Of a stretch of 64,000 bases of DNA, positions 47,324 to 58,222 are shown piece after piece (the stretch's first letter is position 1; each line of letters starts with the position of its first letter). The DNA is taken from the NCBI RefSeq assembly GCF_022549355.1, contig NZ_JAKZGL010000009.1:1-64000 (forward strand). The letters are read 5' to 3'. Position numbers and translations under genes: made by a program. The notes under the pieces are model-generated. The model saw only the letters and a list, made by a program, of their open reading frames with translations, had not been told where the DNA came from and did not search any database. This stretch comes from Acinetobacter sp. NIPH 2699. GTDB lineage: Bacteria; Pseudomonadota; Gammaproteobacteria; Pseudomonadales; Moraxellaceae.

Positions 47324-50095
47324 TAGGTTATTTTGTCGGTTGTGCTTGCCATATTGGTCTGCCATAACCTCTACAAACTGATCTAATTTGATATATTTCT
47401 TAATCACCGCATCGACGTCGGCTTTAGTCAATGTCGCAAATTCTTGATCTCGAACAGCTCGGTCCAATAACGTTTTGTTGCGTTCCAATTGTCCAGTCAA
47501 CATCCCATGAATGCGGCGTTCATCTTCTAATGCAGTCACCCGTTTTTTCATGATATCGGCTTTAGCTGCCTCTAACTCTTGCTCGGTTATCCCTTGTTCG
47601 AGTAATTCATTTAAGACTTTATGCACCGATTGCGACACTTGATTTGAACGACCTGCCGTGTAATTTGCTGTAATGCTTAAAGTACCATCTTCAACGTCTG
47701 GATCCAAACTCAAACCGCTACCAAAGCCATATACCAATGCATTTTTCTCACGTAACTCTTGCGCTAAACGTGATGAAAGCTGAGAATTTCCTAAAATATG
47801 GCTCAGTACAATTAAAGCAGGCGCATCTTTATGGTATGAACCCACAGGAAGTGCCAAGATACTTTGATAGCTACCAAACTCACGTTGCTCTGATAAAGCA
47901 TGGATTTTCTGTGCTTTATATTCTGTATATTGACCTGTGACTTTCTTAAACGGCTGCTTTGCTTTCCAAGAACCAAAAGCTTTCTTTAACGTCTTCTGCA
48001 TTTTCTTCGGATCAAAATCACCAGTGACCGCGATCTGGGCATGATTGGTCACAAAGAACTGATCATAGAATTGCTTCACCTGTGCTTGTGTCGCTTCATT
48101 TAACTGCTTTTTCGCAAAGTCAGGTTCAAAATGATAACGTAAATCGCCTGGTTGATAGATTTCCAAAATCTTAGATAAAGTCATGGATGCAACCACAGCA
48201 GGTTCCGTATATGGTCGATCAAGCACGGATAAACTTTGATTTTTTGCTAAATCAAACTCAGACTGAGCAAATTTCGGTTGTTTCACCACATCCAGAATAA
48301 AGCTTAAAAAATCCTCAAACTGATCTTTTTTTGCCTGAACAGCAATGGTTAAACCATTGCCATTTGAACTGATGGATGCACCACCACTTGCTGCAATGGC
48401 TTTATCCGTAATTTCTTGCAACGTGTGTTTCTCTGAACCGCGTAACATCAAATAACTGGTTAAATCCAATGTCGTCGATTTACCAAATAGTGATTTTTCA
48501 TCACCAAAATCCAAGCTAATCGTGGCATAGGTTTTATCATCACGTGTTGCCGTTGGGAACAATGCATAACGAATCCCATTTCTCAATTTCCCACGTTGAA
48601 TTTTTTGCTCATTTTTCTGTAATTGCTGCGCGGACTGCGCGACAAATTGCTCTACTTCTTGTTGATAGACCTTTACATCTTTTAGAGGCTCAGCCGCTTC
48701 ACCACTTTGATCCAGCGTCTTTGGCTGATCTTCAGCTTTGAGCGTCATGGCCTTTTTCTGATCTTCAGGTGTCGGTAAAATATCGCCTGAAATACGATGC
48801 GATGAAACTAAAAAGTCTTTCAGGGTTTGATTCACATCTTTCAGCTTCAAGTCTTGAACGGCTTGTAGGTCCTTAAAATATTGCCCCCATTGACCATGAG
48901 ATGAAACCGCATAATCACTGAGACGTGAACCTAAAGCAACAGCATCATTAGCAATGGTATCCGCTGAATTTTGAGAGATATTTTTGATTCGCTGTAATTC
49001 AGCCTCAGTGAATGGCTGACTATTTTCAACACCCTGTTTTAATGCATTATCCACTTTTTCCGCATCATGATTTGGCGCATAAATTGCGCCCATGAATACG
49101 ACATTAAAGTCTTGATCTAACCATGTGGTCGATTGCACTGCTGTACTCATGCCTGTTTCAACCATACTCTTATATAAACTGCCACTCGGTTGCATGGTAT
49201 ATAAGGCAGGTGCAAGGGCTAAAGTCGGTTGTAACTGTTTATTTTTCCCATTCATATAAATATGAAACTTCGCAAGATCACTGCCCTTTTGTACCGTAAA
49301 CTGACGCTGAGTAATTTTGCTTGAATCTAACACAGGTACATTTACAGGTGCTGGCACAGCTCGAGCTGGAATAGGACTAAAATATTGGTCAACTTTACTT
49401 AAAACTTCCGTTTTATCAAATTTACCTGAAATCACCATGACTGCATTATTCGGTGCATACCATGTACGATAAAATTGATTTAACTCATTCATGCTAATCG
49501 ATTTTAATTCGGGTAAATCACCAATCGGCAAACGACCTAAATATTGATTACCATAAGCTGCTTTTAACATCTGATCCATTAAAACAGCAAATGGCTGATC
49601 CATCCGAATCTCACGTTCACGTTTTACGATTTCAATTTCAGATGGAACAAACTTTTCTTGTAGTACGAGTTTATCCATACGCTCAGATTCGAGGTACAGA
49701 ATTTCATTCAGTGCATTTTTTTCTGGACGGACAATATTAATATATTTAGTGGCGTAATAATCGGTACTGGCATTGGTCATCAAAGTGAATTGATCTAAAC
49801 GGCGTTGAAACTCATCGCCTTTTACATTCTGGGTGCCTTTAAATGCCAAATGTTCAAGTAGATGTGCAAGCCCACCTTTCCCTTTCGGGTCATTCAGTGA
49901 ACCTGTTAAATAAACGGTATTAACATACACTTTGCTTTCTTTATCATTAGGCGCAAGAATAACTCTGAAACCATTCTCTAATTTATATTCTTCAATATTT
50001 TTTTCAGTTTTTACCAGTACTGTCTGAGACCAAGACGTCGCACTCAACCCGATTAAACAAAGCGAGAGAGTAAGCTGCTTAAACCGCATTAACAT
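47321..50095 (-). CDS. M16-family zinc metallopeptidase, periplasmic or outer-membrane associated
   Basis: 924 residues with a signal peptide (about 1-23, ending SWSQ). The inverted zinc motif HLLEH is at 78-82 in LAHLLEHLAFKGT, with a downstream Glu expected in the EREIRMDQPF region. A second, inactive M16 half begins near residue 500. Two further M16C-type domains give the usual double-barrel clamp of pitrilysin-like proteases. The start may be the second Met (MRFKQ). A role in degrading small periplasmic peptides is likely by family. The MITE-like element lies upstream. Confidence 0.88.
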   Translation of the reverse strand: MLMRFKQLTLSLCLIGLSATSWSQTVLVKTEKNIEEYKLENGFRVILAPNDKESKVYVNTVYLTGSLNDPKGKGGLAHLLEHLAFKGTQNVKGDEFQRRLDQFTLMTNASTDYYATKYINIVRPEKNALNEILYLESERMDKLVLQEKFVPSEIEIVKREREIRMDQPFAVLMDQMLKAAYGNQYLGRLPIGDLPELKSISMNELNQFYRTWYAPNNAVMVISGKFDKTEVLSKVDQYFSPIPARAVPAPVNVPVLDSSKITQRQFTVQKGSDLAKFHIYMNGKNKQLQPTLALAPALYTMQPSGSLYKSMVETGMSTAVQSTTWLDQDFNVVFMGAIYAPNHDAEKVDNALKQGVENSQPFTEAELQRIKNISQNSADTIANDAVALGSRLSDYAVSSHGQWGQYFKDLQAVQDLKLKDVNQTLKDFLVSSHRISGDILPTPEDQKKAMTLKAEDQPKTLDQSGEAAEPLKDVKVYQQEVEQFVAQSAQQLQKNEQKIQRGKLRNGIRYALFPTATRDDKTYATISLDFGDEKSLFGKSTTLDLTSYLMLRGSEKHTLQEITDKAIAASGGASISSNGNGLTIAVQAKKDQFEDFLSFILDVVKQPKFAQSEFDLAKNQSLSVLDRPYTEPAVVASMTLSKILEIYQPGDLRYHFEPDFAKKQLNEATQAQVKQFYDQFFVTNHAQIAVTGDFDPKKMQKTLKKAFGSWKAKQPFKKVTGQYTEYKAQKIHALSEQREFGSYQSILALPVGSYHKDAPALIVLSHILGNSQLSSRLAQELREKNALVYGFGSGLSLDPDVEDGTLSITANYTAGRSNQVSQSVHKVLNELLEQGITEQELEAAKADIMKKRVTALEDERRIHGMLTGQLERNKTLLDRAVRDQEFATLTKADVDAVIKKYIKLDQFVEVMADQYGKHNRQNNL

Positions 50096-50135
50096 AGATT
50101 ATCCAAGTGTTTTTGGTGATTTAAATAAAAAATAT

Positions 50136-50423
50136 AGGGTCTGCTGACATTTCACAGATGCTTGCGACAGAGGTCATTTTTTAGACGATACAAGGCGTGG
50201 CTTGTGCAACTTAGACACCCTAAGTAATCAAGACATAACGCAGTAACGGCAAAAAATGTCCCTGTCCCATAGGGTTATGGCTAAAACTGCCACAAACCTC
50301 GTTATGAAACTTGACAAGGGGACCGCCATTGCCTGCGTTTCATGCCTTGTTTGCTTTACGGAGCTTTAATCGCTCCTCATTTAGCCTATAACGCAAGACA
50401 TGGCTGAAATGTCAGCAGACCCT
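50136..50423. mobile_element. 288-bp MITE-like element with 19-bp terminal inverted repeats
   Basis: The ends AGGGTCTGCTGACATTTCA (50136-50154) and TGAAATGTCAGCAGACCCT (50405-50423) are exact inverted copies, and the similarity continues imperfectly inward to about 35 bases. No coding frame for a transposase lies inside. An internal hairpin near 50354-50382 is a variant of the short repeat at 16858. I could not find a clear target duplication. A short non-autonomous transposable element is the best explanation. Confidence 0.6.
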
Positions 50424-50467
50424 CAGCTATAGTAGAGAACGATTCGCATTTTTAATAGTGATGTTTT

Positions 50468-50498
50468 GAAAAAAGCTGTGTATTTAAACAGCTTTTTT
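50468..50498 (-). terminator. Rho-independent terminator after the PhzF-family gene
   Basis: AAAAAAGCTGT pairs with ACAGCTTTTTT around a short loop, 30 bases after the gene. Confidence 0.82.
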
Positions 50499-50527
50499 CT
50501 TTGTTTTTATAGAGTTTTAGTTAAAAC

Positions 50528-51346
50528 TTAAAGTGTAAGTTCAGCCTGCATATATAATTTCGCATAACCTGAAATTTCAATCCGATCCTCAGATTCAATC
50601 ACACAATCCAAAATTCCGCCACGTGCAGATGCTTGATAAGCAACAAGGTGTTTTTGATTCAGTTTCTCAGCCCAAAGCGGCACAATTCCAGTATGAATTG
50701 AACCTGTGACAGGATCCTCACCGATTCCCACGGCTGGGGCAAAATAACGAGACACACAATCAAATTGCCCCTCGCCTCTAGCCGTAATCGCGACATCGGG
50801 TTGTGATGCAGTAATCGCAGTACGAACCTGACCCAATTGTTTTAGTTTTTCCAGATCAGGCTGCTCATCCAACACATCTTGTACGCTCTCGTACTCTACA
50901 ATAAACGCTTGAGTATTTCGGTAAACCGCCTTAAATGGTTTAGTCAAACCATCACGTAACTCTTGTGGATATTCAGAAACTAACTCTGCTTTACGAATCG
51001 GAAAATTCATTTTAATTTTGCCATCATCGTCTTGACTGACCACAAAAATACCGAGCTTACGCACATGAAATTGAATGATTTTGGCAGAGGTAAAATCTTT
51101 GAATAAAACAAAAGCGCTGGCTAAAGTGGCGTGACCACAAAAATCCACTTCATCTATGGGTGCAAACCAACGAATTTCAAAATTGCTCTCATCTATTTGT
51201 TTGACAAAAGCAGTCTCTGATAAATTGTTTTCCATGGCGATATTTTGCATCAAATGATCATCTAACCACGTATCTGTCACGATCACTGCCGCAGGATTAC
51301 CTTTAAATAATGCTTGGGTAAAAGCATCGACTTGATACATTTTCAT
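50528..51346 (-). CDS. PhzF-family isomerase/epimerase-like protein
   Basis: 272 residues. MKMYQVDAFTQALFKGNPAA, then NLSETAFV with its Glu, DFCGHATLASAFVL and the C-terminal GEDPVTGSIHTGIVPLWA are the two conserved half-domain motifs of PhzF/YddE proteins. Substrate unknown; homologues work as isomerases. It is a single gene with its own terminator. Confidence 0.86.
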   Translation of the reverse strand: MKMYQVDAFTQALFKGNPAAVIVTDTWLDDHLMQNIAMENNLSETAFVKQIDESNFEIRWFAPIDEVDFCGHATLASAFVLFKDFTSAKIIQFHVRKLGIFVVSQDDDGKIKMNFPIRKAELVSEYPQELRDGLTKPFKAVYRNTQAFIVEYESVQDVLDEQPDLEKLKQLGQVRTAITASQPDVAITARGEGQFDCVSRYFAPAVGIGEDPVTGSIHTGIVPLWAEKLNQKHLVAYQASARGGILDCVIESEDRIEISGYAKLYMQAELTL

Positions 51347-51464
51347 GCTACAGAACTCTCAATATTTTTCAGTTAGTTTGAACCGATGATCGATAAATCA
51401 TAGATACAGATTTTTTTAAATTTACGATACAAAATATGTTTTGCATCGCTCACTTTTCAAAACA

Positions 51465-51491
51465 TAAAAAAGAGCGGTCATTGCCGCTCTT
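51465..51491 (-). terminator. Rho-independent terminator after icd
   Basis: On the minus strand AAGAGCGG pairs with CCGCTCTT and T5 follows; about 20 bases after the icd stop. Confidence 0.88.
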
Positions 51492-51510
51492 CTCAGACCA
51501 TTAAAATAGG

Positions 51511-52767
51511 TTATTCGCCCATATGCGCGATAATGGCTTGACCAAACTCAGAACAACGTAGCAAGGTTGCATTCGGCATTAAACGTTCAAAGTCATAGGT
51601 TACGGTTTTGGCTTCAATTGCCCCAGAAACACCTTTAATGATCAAATCCGCAGCTTCGGTCCAACCCATGTCGCGTAGCATCATTTCAGCAGAAAGAATG
51701 ATCGAGCCAGGATTGACTTTATCCTGACCTGCATACTTCGGTGCTGTTCCATGTGTCGCTTCATAAACTGCAATTGCACCACCAATATTGGCACCCGGTG
51801 CAATACCAATACCACCAACTTCGGCAGCAAGCGCATCAGAAATATAGTCACCGTTTAAGTTCAGTGTGGCAATCACAGAGTAATCCGCTGGGCGCATTAA
51901 GATTTGCTGTAAGAATGCATCCGCAATCACATCTTTAATAATGATGTCTTTACCTGTTTTAGGATTTTTGATTTTAACCCAAGGGCCACCATCAATGAGT
52001 TCTCCACCAAAACGCTCCATCGCAAGCTCATAGCCCCACTCTTTGAACGCACCTTCGGTGTACTTCATAATGTTGCCTTTGTGCACCAAGGTCACCGAAG
52101 GTTTATCATTATCAATGGCGAACTGAATGGCTTTACGGACTAAACGCTGTGTCCCCTCTTTAGAGACTGGCTTGATCCCAATACCACAACCTTCAGAGAA
52201 ACGGATTTTGGTGACACCCATTTCTTCTTTTAAAAATTTAATCACCTTCTTGGCTTCTGGTGAGTCAGCTTTCCATTCAATCCCAGCATAGATATCTTCC
52301 GAGTTTTCACGGAAAATCACCATGTCAGTGAGTTCAGGATGTTGAACTGGTGACGGTACGCCTTCAAACCAACGGACGGGTCGTACACATACGTACAAAT
52401 CTAATTCTTGGCGTAAAGCCACGTTCAATGAACGAATACCACCACCCACAGGGGTGGTTAAAGGGCCTTTAATTGATATAATGAATTCACGTAAAGCATC
52501 AAAAGTTTCTTCTGGCATATATGTGCCGTAAATTTTGTCTGCTTTTTCACCGCAGTAGACTTCCATCCATTCAACCGAACGTTTACCGCAGTAAGCTTTT
52601 TGAATCGCAGCATCTACTACTGCTTGCATTGCTGGTGTAATATCCACACCAATACCATCGCCTTCAATAAAAGGAATGATTGGATGATTTGGAACATTCA
52701 GTGACAGGTCGGCATTCACTGTGATTTTGTCACCATCGGCAGGAACCACGATCTTCTGATAACCCAT
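51511..52767 (-). CDS. icd: NADP-dependent isocitrate dehydrogenase, dimeric type
   Basis: 418 residues, the E. coli size. The substrate loop [15 protein letters not shown] has Ser113 at the E. coli phosphorylation position. [11 protein letters not shown], the [12 protein letters not shown] helix and [14 protein letters not shown] follow, and the NADP-binding part has [16 protein letters not shown]. It is a TCA-cycle enzyme. aceK is not in the window. A second, unrelated monomeric enzyme for the same reaction is 1.2 kb away. Confidence 0.95.
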   Translation of the reverse strand: MGYQKIVVPADGDKITVNADLSLNVPNHPIIPFIEGDGIGVDITPAMQAVVDAAIQKAYCGKRSVEWMEVYCGEKADKIYGTYMPEETFDALREFIISIKGPLTTPVGGGIRSLNVALRQELDLYVCVRPVRWFEGVPSPVQHPELTDMVIFRENSEDIYAGIEWKADSPEAKKVIKFLKEEMGVTKIRFSEGCGIGIKPVSKEGTQRLVRKAIQFAIDNDKPSVTLVHKGNIMKYTEGAFKEWGYELAMERFGGELIDGGPWVKIKNPKTGKDIIIKDVIADAFLQQILMRPADYSVIATLNLNGDYISDALAAEVGGIGIAPGANIGGAIAVYEATHGTAPKYAGQDKVNPGSIILSAEMMLRDMGWTEAADLIIKGVSGAIEAKTVTYDFERLMPNATLLRCSEFGQAIIAHMGE

Positions 52768-52958
52768 TGTATAGGTTCTCCCTCATGTTGCTGGCGAGTA
52801 AATATATGCCTTCTCTGGCATACTTTAATTTTTTATTTGCGTAAAATAGTCTAATGCAATCTAGTTTGTTTTGAGATTTATATGAGAAATAACAACATTT
52901 CTCCTATAAATAAAAGCATAAGTTTACCAACCCCCATATCCCAAAGTAGTATTTATTT

Positions 52959-53771
52959 ATGAGAATAGTGGTCTTTAATAAACCCTATGATGTGCTTTCA
53001 CAGTTCCGAGAAGATACGGCACACTTAACGGTTTCAAGTTTTATCAACGATCCTGAACTGCGTATCGCAGGCCGTTTAGATTTGGACTCGGAAGGTCTGA
53101 TGTTTCTGACCGATCATGGGGGTTTAAATCAGTTCATTACCCACCCAAGCAATAAAAAGTATAAAACCTACCTTGCTCAAGTCGATGGTGATGTGACAGA
53201 AGAAGCGTTAGAGCAGCTACGTCAAGGCATCGAACTTGCGGATGGTCTCACCTTACCAGCAAAAGCCAGTAAAGTAGACGAGCCAGATTGGTTATGGGAA
53301 CGCACCCCACCTGTACGCTATCGTGCCAACATTCCAACGACTTGGATTGAACTACAAATCTGTGAAGGACGTAACCGCCAAGTACGCCGTATGACGGCTG
53401 CTGTTGGTTTTCCAACTTTACGTTTGATTCGCACGCAAATTGGTTCGATTAATCTGGTTAAACTTGGTTTAAAACCGGGTGAAAAAGTCGAAATCGAACC
53501 GTTGCTGTATTCTGACTTTAAGGATGTACCAGCGGATAAACCGTATGAAGGTCGTTCTTTTGCGAAAAAGTCGACCAATAAACCACACTTTTCTCGCTCG
53601 AAAGATAAAGCGCGTGAAGAAAAAGGTGAAGCACCGTTTAAAGGCAAGAAAAAAGCCAGTGGCGGCACAACACGTATTTGGCAAATGGATGAAAGTGAAA
53701 AACCACGTCGTAAGACCAATGGTACGACACGTCCAAATACCAAAGCCCCTCGTGGTCGTCGTCCACGCTAG
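52959..53771 (+). CDS. rluE: 23S rRNA pseudouridine synthase RluE with a basic C-terminal tail
   Basis: 270 residues. It begins RIVVFNKPYDVLSQF and the catalytic Asp lies in AGRLDLDSEGLMFLTD. CEGRNRQVRRMTAAVGFPTLRL follows near 145-165. The catalytic core ends near residue 190; the last ~80 residues are lysine/arginine-rich and low complexity (KSTNKPHFSRSKDKAREEKG, ending KAPRGRRPR) and are missing from E. coli RluE. The tail probably binds RNA. Divergent from icd. Confidence 0.9.
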   Translation: MRIVVFNKPYDVLSQFREDTAHLTVSSFINDPELRIAGRLDLDSEGLMFLTDHGGLNQFITHPSNKKYKTYLAQVDGDVTEEALEQLRQGIELADGLTLPAKASKVDEPDWLWERTPPVRYRANIPTTWIELQICEGRNRQVRRMTAAVGFPTLRLIRTQIGSINLVKLGLKPGEKVEIEPLLYSDFKDVPADKPYEGRSFAKKSTNKPHFSRSKDKAREEKGEAPFKGKKKASGGTTRIWQMDESEKPRRKTNGTTRPNTKAPRGRRPR

Positions 53772-53782
53772 TTTCCCAAGCT

Positions 53783-53815
53783 AAAAAAAGATGCTATGTG
53801 CATCTTTTTTTTTTG
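53783..53815 (+). terminator. Rho-independent terminator after rluE
   Basis: AAAAAAAGATGC pairs with GCATCTTTTTTT around a TATGT-type loop and ends in T10. Confidence 0.88.
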
Positions 53816-53847
53816 AGTAAAAATTCGCACCCTAAAAGCGATAAAAA

Positions 53848-53879
53848 AAGAAGCCAGCGCATATGCGCTGGCTTCTTTG
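53848..53879 (-). terminator. Terminator after the monomeric isocitrate dehydrogenase
   Basis: The perfect palindrome GAAGCCAGCGCATATGCGCTGG (extending to CTTC) is followed on the minus strand by T7. It sits 45 bases after the stop. Confidence 0.85.
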
Positions 53880-53923
53880 TGAAAGTAAGACGAGCGATCT
53901 CATCGTACATCACATCAATAATT

Positions 53924-56155
53924 TTAGACGGCTGCAAGAACTGCGTTAAAAGTCGCACTTGGACGCATGACAGCACTGATTTTATCCAAATCAACTGCGT
54001 AGTAACCACCAATATCGACAGGCTTACCTTGCACTTCAGCAAGTTCAGCACCGATTTTCTGCTCATTTTCAGCCAGTGCTTTCGCAAGTGGAGCGAACTT
54101 CGCTTTTAACTCAGTATCTTCGTCCTGTGCAGCAAGCGCTTCTGCCCAATACAACGATAGATAGAAGTGACTGCCACGGTTGTCTAGCTCACCAGTACGA
54201 CGTGACGGTGACTTGCCGCTGTCGAGTAAGCGGTCAGTCGCTTGATCAAGTGTCTTCGCCAGTAACTTCGCACGAGAATTGTCTTCTTTAATTCCCATCT
54301 CTTCCAACGAAGCGGCCAAAGCAAGGAATTCACCAAGCGAGTCCCAACGTAAGTGGTTCTCTTCGACCAACTGCTGAACGTGTTTCGGTGCCGAACCGCC
54401 TGCGCCAGTTTCGTACATACCGCCACCCGCCATCAACGGAACGATAGACAGCATTTTCGCAGAAGTTCCCAATTCCATAATCGGGAACAAATCAGTCAGG
54501 TAATCGCGTAAGATATTTCCTGTGACTGAAATAGTGTCCAAACCACGTGCTACACGCTCAAGCGTATAACGCATCGCACGCACTTGAGACATGATTTGAA
54601 TATCAAGTCCATCAATATCATAGTCTTGTAGATACGCTTCAACTTTCTTGATCAATTCATTTTCATGTGGACGATACGGGTCGAGCCAGAAGATTGCAGG
54701 CATACCTGAGTTACGCGCACGAGTGACCGCAAGCTTGACCCAATCACGAATCGGGGCATCTTTGACCTGACACATACGCCAGATGTCGCCTTCCTCAACA
54801 TTTTGTGACATCAACACTTCACCTGTTTCAAGATCAGTGATGTTGGCAACACCTGCCTCAGTAATCTCAAAAGTCTTGTCGTGCGATCCGTATTCCTCAG
54901 CCTTTTGCGCCATCAAACCAACGTTTGGCACAGTTCCCATGGTTCTTGGATCGAAATTACCGTTCCACTTACAGAAATTGATCATTTCTTGATAGATACG
55001 AGCAAATGTCGATTCTGGCATAACGGCTTTACAGTCATACTGCTTACCATCAGCACCCCACATCTTACCGCCACCACGAATCATCGCAGGCATAGACGCA
55101 TCGACAATAATGTCGTTAGGCGAATGGAAGTTGGTGATGCCTTTTGCCGAATCAACCATTGCAAGTGCAGGACGATGTTCCTGACAAGCATGTAAATCTT
55201 CAATAATCTCTTCACGCAAAGATGTTGGTAGAGTCTCAATCTTCTCGTAGAGCCCAGCCATACCATTATTGACGTTGATACCTAACTCGTCGAATAATTT
55301 GCCGTGTTTCTCAAAAGCATCTTTATAGTAAATTTTGACACAGTGACCGAACACGATTGGATGCGAAACTTTCATCATCGTCGCTTTGACGTGCAATGAG
55401 AATAAAATCCCTGCTTCACGACAATCTTCGAGTTCTTGCTCATAGAATTCACACAGTGCTTTCTTGCTCATGAACATCGAATCAATGATCTCACCATCCT
55501 GCAATGCCACTTTTGGCTTGAGGACAATACTATTACCACTCTTGGTAATCAGCTCCATTTTCACATTACGAGCGCGATCAAGTGTCATCGACTTTTCGCC
55601 GTGATAGAAATCACCATGTTCCATATGTGAAACGTGGGTTTGTGACCACTGTTTCCACTCACTCATTGAATGCGGATGCTTTTTAGCATAGTTCTTCACC
55701 GCAGTAGGCGCACGACGGTCAGAGTTACCTTCGCGCAATACTGGGTTTACAGCCGAACCGAGACATTTACCATAACGAGCCTTAATCGCATTTTCTTCCT
55801 CAGTCGTCGGATTTCCTGGATAATCAGGAATTGCATAACCTTTAGATTGAAGCTCTTTAATACATGAAATCAACTGAGCAACTGACGCACTGATATTCGG
55901 AAGTTTGATAATATTCGTATCTGGATCCTGCGTGAGACGTCCGAGCTCTGCAAGGTTGTTAGTCACCTTTTGCTCGTCACTTAAATAGTCCGAGAATTCT
56001 GAGAGCACACGTACGGCTACTGAAATGTCACTTTTGACAATCTTGATGCCAGCAGGCTTAGTAAAGGTTTCAATGATCGGCAGCAGCGAGTAGGTCGCCA
56101 ATAGCGGCGCCTCATCAGTCAGTGTGTAAATGATTGTTGACTTTCCACTAGCCAT
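53924..56155 (-). CDS. NADP-dependent isocitrate dehydrogenase, monomeric type
   Basis: 743 residues from the ATG at 56155, preceded by AAGGGG; upstream in-frame starts add 34 residues not typical of the family. It starts [20 protein letters not shown], then [34 protein letters not shown] is a signature of the 80-kDa monomeric enzyme. HMSGGNTRA-type motifs of the dimeric enzyme are absent. It catalyses the same TCA reaction as icd; in other bacteria with both, the monomeric form can be cold- or acetate-linked. Confidence 0.93.
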   Translation of the reverse strand: MASGKSTIIYTLTDEAPLLATYSLLPIIETFTKPAGIKIVKSDISVAVRVLSEFSDYLSDEQKVTNNLAELGRLTQDPDTNIIKLPNISASVAQLISCIKELQSKGYAIPDYPGNPTTEEENAIKARYGKCLGSAVNPVLREGNSDRRAPTAVKNYAKKHPHSMSEWKQWSQTHVSHMEHGDFYHGEKSMTLDRARNVKMELITKSGNSIVLKPKVALQDGEIIDSMFMSKKALCEFYEQELEDCREAGILFSLHVKATMMKVSHPIVFGHCVKIYYKDAFEKHGKLFDELGINVNNGMAGLYEKIETLPTSLREEIIEDLHACQEHRPALAMVDSAKGITNFHSPNDIIVDASMPAMIRGGGKMWGADGKQYDCKAVMPESTFARIYQEMINFCKWNGNFDPRTMGTVPNVGLMAQKAEEYGSHDKTFEITEAGVANITDLETGEVLMSQNVEEGDIWRMCQVKDAPIRDWVKLAVTRARNSGMPAIFWLDPYRPHENELIKKVEAYLQDYDIDGLDIQIMSQVRAMRYTLERVARGLDTISVTGNILRDYLTDLFPIMELGTSAKMLSIVPLMAGGGMYETGAGGSAPKHVQQLVEENHLRWDSLGEFLALAASLEEMGIKEDNSRAKLLAKTLDQATDRLLDSGKSPSRRTGELDNRGSHFYLSLYWAEALAAQDEDTELKAKFAPLAKALAENEQKIGAELAEVQGKPVDIGGYYAVDLDKISAVMRPSATFNAVLAAV

Positions 56156-56353
56156 ATATAGCCCCTTGTGTTGGATTGAGTTTTGAGGACCGAGCTTTTG
56201 GCCCAGTCCCTGAGAACCGATGTGCTTAAATAAAACCCTGAGAGTATCAGCCCTCATCGCATCTCAGTCAACGCAATATCCAGTGATAACGACATTTCGA
56301 TAGGAAATACTACATAACCATAATATGGACTTATCAAAAATCATACTTTAGGC

Positions 56354-58057
56354 TTACACATTCAACCATCTATCCATTTTACTTTGATCTTCAACTTTCA
56401 ACTCAACTGTCGCGAGTGAATCTTCTCCACCCTGAATCTCAAATTGTAAAAACTCATCTCGACGGAATGCATAAACGGTAAATAAGCCTTGCTGCTTCGC
56501 ATATTGGGCTAACAATTTCTCGGATGCTTTTAAACCATCAATAGCAATAATCACATCATTGGCGGATAGACCCGCTTGAGCCGCAGCACTGTCACGGCGA
56601 ACTTGTTGTACAAATACACCCTCTGCTTTATCCACAGTTTTCAAACCAAATGGAAGCGCTTTGTCATTTTTGATGAGATAACTTAAACCAAACTCAGGTA
56701 ATAATTGGTCCAATGGCAGTTCGTCAGTGGTATTGATCAAATGATTGATTTGCTCAATCCAATCATCACCCGTCAATTCATTGCATAACTCAAAAATCGT
56801 GCGATCATTGACCTGAATCCCATTTTGCCTATTTTCATACAAACGACGCATCAACGCGTCCAGACTGGAACCACGTAAACGCAAACCCAAGTCTAAACAA
56901 AGTGCGACGAGGCTGCCCTTATTATAGTAACTGGTACCTGCGTTAATTGAATTTTCATCCTGACGATAGAATTTGATCCAAGCATCAAAACTGGACTCAG
57001 AAACAGACTGAATAAAACGTCCTGGGTTTTGCAAATAACGATCAATTTGTGCTTTTAATAAGTCCAAATAAGATGTTTGTGAAATCACACCACTGCGCAA
57101 TAAAATCAGATCATCATAATAAGAAGTAAAGCCTTCAAAGATCCAAAGTAAGCTGGTATAGCCTTCTTTGTGCAAATCATAATTGGCAAAGTTTTCTGGT
57201 CGGATAAATTTCACTAACCATGAATGAAAATATTCATGACTACATAAGCCTAAGAAACGTTGATAGTCCTTAGATGGCTCTGCTGCTTCATTTTCCTTTG
57301 GTAAATCATCACGCGGTGTGATCAAACTGGTACTATTACAATGCTCCAAGCCACCATAACTATTGCCTGTCGCCATGGTCATAAAGCTATAGTTTTGAAA
57401 TGGTGCTGAGCCAAACATGTCGATTTCAGTACGACATATTTTTTCTATATCCGCTTGTAAGCGTTGTAAATTGGTACTGTGTTTACCTGAAATCACAAAC
57501 TCGTGCGGAATACCATTTGCCTCAAAGCTAAAACGACTTTGATCAGCGAGTTCAAATGGGCTATCAATCAGTTGATCATAATTTTCAGCTTTTAAAGTAA
57601 ATCGTCCTTTGACTAAACTTTTAGCTGGCAAGCCAGTGGCAATTTGGAAATGTTTCAATTCATCGGGTAAGAACAATTCCACTTCGCAAGGTGATTGTTC
57701 TTGATCCTGAAGCCCTAAACAAACACAGGCTGGATTGACATACACACGGGTTTGATCCACATAAGCGCCACGCACTGATAAATCATATGCATAGACATCA
57801 TATTCAACCGTAATCAGTTCATGGTCGGTATTGAATAAACGCCAGCGATTCTTTTCTGTTTTTTTAATACTGAGTAAACGCCCTGCTTCATCCGATGCTT
57901 TCACCGACTCGATATGTTTTGAAAACTCACGAATCAGGTAACTCCCTGGAATCCAAGTGGGCAGCCAAAGCTCTTGATTTGGATTGGCGAGAAAACGAAG
58001 CGTGACATGAATGAGGTGTTGGCGATAATCATCGAACTCAATTTGATAGTGCAGCAT
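56354..58057 (-). CDS. M61-family metallopeptidase with PDZ domain
   Basis: 567 residues. An N-terminal beta domain (WIPGSYLIREFSKHIESV) is followed by the zinc motif HEYFH at 274-278 and the third ligand in LLWIFEGFTSYYDD (about 305-318). The C-terminal ~95 residues are a PDZ domain (GVFVQQVRRDSAAAQAGLSA, then NDVIIAIDG). The family includes glycyl aminopeptidase; M61 proteins are often cytoplasmic and no signal peptide is seen. Physiological substrate unknown. Confidence 0.9.
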   Translation of the reverse strand: MLHYQIEFDDYRQHLIHVTLRFLANPNQELWLPTWIPGSYLIREFSKHIESVKASDEAGRLLSIKKTEKNRWRLFNTDHELITVEYDVYAYDLSVRGAYVDQTRVYVNPACVCLGLQDQEQSPCEVELFLPDELKHFQIATGLPAKSLVKGRFTLKAENYDQLIDSPFELADQSRFSFEANGIPHEFVISGKHSTNLQRLQADIEKICRTEIDMFGSAPFQNYSFMTMATGNSYGGLEHCNSTSLITPRDDLPKENEAAEPSKDYQRFLGLCSHEYFHSWLVKFIRPENFANYDLHKEGYTSLLWIFEGFTSYYDDLILLRSGVISQTSYLDLLKAQIDRYLQNPGRFIQSVSESSFDAWIKFYRQDENSINAGTSYYNKGSLVALCLDLGLRLRGSSLDALMRRLYENRQNGIQVNDRTIFELCNELTGDDWIEQINHLINTTDELPLDQLLPEFGLSYLIKNDKALPFGLKTVDKAEGVFVQQVRRDSAAAQAGLSANDVIIAIDGLKASEKLLAQYAKQQGLFTVYAFRRDEFLQFEIQGGEDSLATVELKVEDQSKMDRWLNV

Positions 58058-58222
58058 AGTTCAAAATAAAAATAGAAAAATTTCTCACAGCTTATCATTT
58101 TTTTACAAAGTCTTGCGCAGTTGTCGAAATTGTCTGCAAAAGTTGCTAGATTCTTCAGCAGAAAAGTCATAGCATGCTTTCCTTGCGTTCATGCCACTGG
58201 ATCGGCTGTATAAGGTATTTAA

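Noticed and set aside
50128..50430. Target-site duplication for the MITE-like element
   Set aside because: Flanking bases on the two sides do not match beyond chance.
56156..56257. 34-residue N-terminal extension of the monomeric IDH
   Set aside because: No ribosome site and not part of the family; AAGGGG precedes the ATG at 56155.
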